Assembly (NCBI RefSeq): GCF_001612825.1
Contig: NZ_BDBE01000027.1
Span: 62,001 to 126,000 of the forward strand
DNA length: 64,000 bases
DNA from: Nocardia caishijiensis NBRC 108228
GTDB lineage: Bacteria; Actinomycetota; Actinomycetes; Mycobacteriales; Mycobacteriaceae
Direction of reading: 5' to 3'
Shown here: piece by piece, positions 62,800 to 64,000 of the stretch
Position numbering within the stretch: position 1 is the stretch's first letter
Layout of the letters: each line of letters opens with the position of its first letter
Position numbers and translations under genes: made by a program
The notes under the pieces: model-generated
What the model was told of the DNA's origin: nothing
Database searches by the model: none
What the model saw: only the letters and a program-made list of their open reading frames with translations

Positions 62800-62805
62800 T
62801 AGCCT
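62800..62805 (+). promoter_or_regulatory. -10 element, leaderless start of glpK
   Basis: TAGCCT ends 6 bases before ATG 62812 and there is no ribosome site. The same hexamer appears for glpD on the other strand, 130 bp away. Confidence 0.5.
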
Positions 62806-62811
62806 GCCTGA

Positions 62812-64000
62812 ATGCGTCGCTATGTGGCCGCCATCGATCAGGGCACGACTTCGAGTAGGTGCATCGTCTTCGACCGGCAGGGCCGGATCGTCGGGACCGC
62901 GCAACGCGAGCATCGGCAGATCTTCCCCAAGCCCGGCTGGGTGGAACACGATCCGGTCGAGGTGTGGCGCAATACCGAATGGGTGCTCGGCGCGGCGCTC
63001 GGCACCAGTGGCTGCTCGGCGGGCGACCTGGCCGCCATCGGCATCACCAACCAGCGCGAAACCACCGTCGTGTGGGACCGGACCACCGGCGAACCGGTGT
63101 ACAACGCCATCGTCTGGCAGGACACCCGGACCGATCAGTTGTGCGCCGAGCTCGGCGGCGAGCAGGGGCCGTCGAGGTACGCCGACCGCACCGGGCTGCC
63201 GCTGTCGACCTATTTCGCCGGACCGAAACTGCGCTGGATCCTCGACAACGTGGACGGGGCGCGGGACCGGGCGCAAGCGGGCGACCTGTGTTTCGGCACG
63301 ATGGACACCTGGGTGCTGTGGAACCTCACCGGTGAGCACCGCACCGACGTGACCAACGCGTCGCGCACGATGCTGATGGATCTGCGCACGCTGCAGTGGG
63401 ATTCGCGGATCTGCGCGGAATTCGACGTGCCGATGTCGATGCTGCCCGAGATCCGCAGCTCATCGGAGGTCTACGCGGAGATCACGGCCGGGCCCTTCGC
63501 GGGCGCACCCGTGGCGGGCATTCTCGGCGACCAGCAGGCCGCCACCTTCGGGCAGGCGTGCCTGTCACCCGGCGAGGCCAAGAACACCTACGGCACAGGC
63601 AATTTCATGCTCCTCAACACCGGTACCACACCGGTGTTCAGCAAGCACGGGTTGCTCACCACCGCCTGCTACCAGATCGGCGACACCCCCGCGGTCTACG
63701 CGCTGGAGGGGTCGATCGCGGTCACCGGTTCGCTCGTGCAGTGGTTGCGTGACAACCTCGGCATCATTTCCTCCGCCGCCGAGGTGGAGCCCCTCGCCCG
63801 CAGCGTCGCCGACAACGGCGGCGCCTATTTCGTCCCCGCGTTCTCCGGCCTGTTCGCCCCGCGCTGGCGGCCCGACGCCCGTGGGGTGATCGCCGGCCTC
63901 ACCCGCTTCGTCACCAAGGCCCATCTGGCCAGGGCCGCACTGGAATCCACCGCCTTCCAGACCCGCGAGGTGGTCGACGCCATGCGCGCCGACGCCACGG
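62812..64000 (+). CDS. glpK: Glycerol kinase GlpK, N-terminal part (partial)
   Basis: The frame is open from ATG 62812 to the window edge (396 codons); the C-terminal fifth or so is cut off. It phosphorylates glycerol with [22 protein letters not shown] is the phosphate-1 motif, [12 protein letters not shown] and WQDTRTD are the substrate and ATP segments, [13 protein letters not shown] and [11 protein letters not shown] come later. [23 protein letters not shown] is the conserved region before the adenosine motif. An overlapping frame at 62795-63352 is a shadow. Confidence 0.95.
   Translation, partial: MRRYVAAIDQGTTSSRCIVFDRQGRIVGTAQREHRQIFPKPGWVEHDPVEVWRNTEWVLGAALGTSGCSAGDLAAIGITNQRETTVVWDRTTGEPVYNAIVWQDTRTDQLCAELGGEQGPSRYADRTGLPLSTYFAGPKLRWILDNVDGARDRAQAGDLCFGTMDTWVLWNLTGEHRTDVTNASRTMLMDLRTLQWDSRICAEFDVPMSMLPEIRSSSEVYAEITAGPFAGAPVAGILGDQQAATFGQACLSPGEAKNTYGTGNFMLLNTGTTPVFSKHGLLTTACYQIGDTPAVYALEGSIAVTGSLVQWLRDNLGIISSAAEVEPLARSVADNGGAYFVPAFSGLFAPRWRPDARGVIAGLTRFVTKAHLARAALESTAFQTREVVDAMRADAT

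Overview
The window comes from a high-GC mycolic-acid actinobacterium, most likely Nocardia or a close relative such as Rhodococcus. This rests on gene content rather than a marker gene. It carries a mycothiol-dependent DinB-type enzyme and the acyl-CoA carboxylase set AccD5/AccE/AccA3. The order fadE25 - purE - purK - GtrA - PH-domain protein - birA - accD5 - accE - maf - sseA - accA3, then lat - lrp - pcd, then lhr - nei, matches what I recall of Mycobacterium tuberculosis Rv3274c to Rv3297. It also has an IdeR/DtxR-type iron box and many leaderless-looking promoters. Two genes run off the ends: a FecCD permease at the left and glycerol kinase at the right.

Positions 1-19084 are a catecholate siderophore locus. 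A first plus-strand run encodes uptake and handling: ABC permease, ATPase, lipoprotein binding protein, MFS exporter, siderophore-interacting reductase and a free-standing aryl carrier protein. A DHB-AMP ligase (entE type) points the other way. An almost perfect iron box separates it from entA, entC, a carrier-less isochorismatase and a 2,902-residue NRPS, followed by a second binding lipoprotein and a terminator. The NRPS reads C-A-T-E-C-A-T-TE. EntC, isochorismatase and EntA make 2,3-dihydroxybenzoate (DHB), EntE loads it on the small carrier, and the NRPS should build DHB-D-X-L-Y units. The first adenylation pocket is acidic, so X is probably a basic residue. The second pocket does not look like Ser or Thr.

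Positions 19092-33642 are mixed: a MORN-like protein, the three-gene proton-translocating transhydrogenase (pntAa/Ab/B), a HIT - DinB - S51 peptidase operon, a GtrA protein, an FAD-linked oxidase, a small GNAT protein, a lipoprotein, FadE25, two TetR regulators, an Rpn-like PD-(D/E)XK protein and an alpha/beta hydrolase divergent from its likely TetR repressor.

Positions 33740-47514 form the conserved purine, biotin and acyl-CoA carboxylase block. A two-component system, an acyl-ACP desaturase and a Cys-bearing ArsR-like regulator sit inside it as extra genes. The SseA rhodanese here has Ser in place of the catalytic Cys.

Positions 47538-64000 hold a patatin-like protein, a DoxX-like membrane protein with an extra C-terminal domain, a tiny secreted peptide, the lysine catabolism genes lat-lrp-pcd, initiator tRNA-Met, a histidine phosphatase, the large Lhr helicase, a Nei glycosylase, and glpD divergent from glpK. 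I saw no insertion sequences, prophage or CRISPR arrays.
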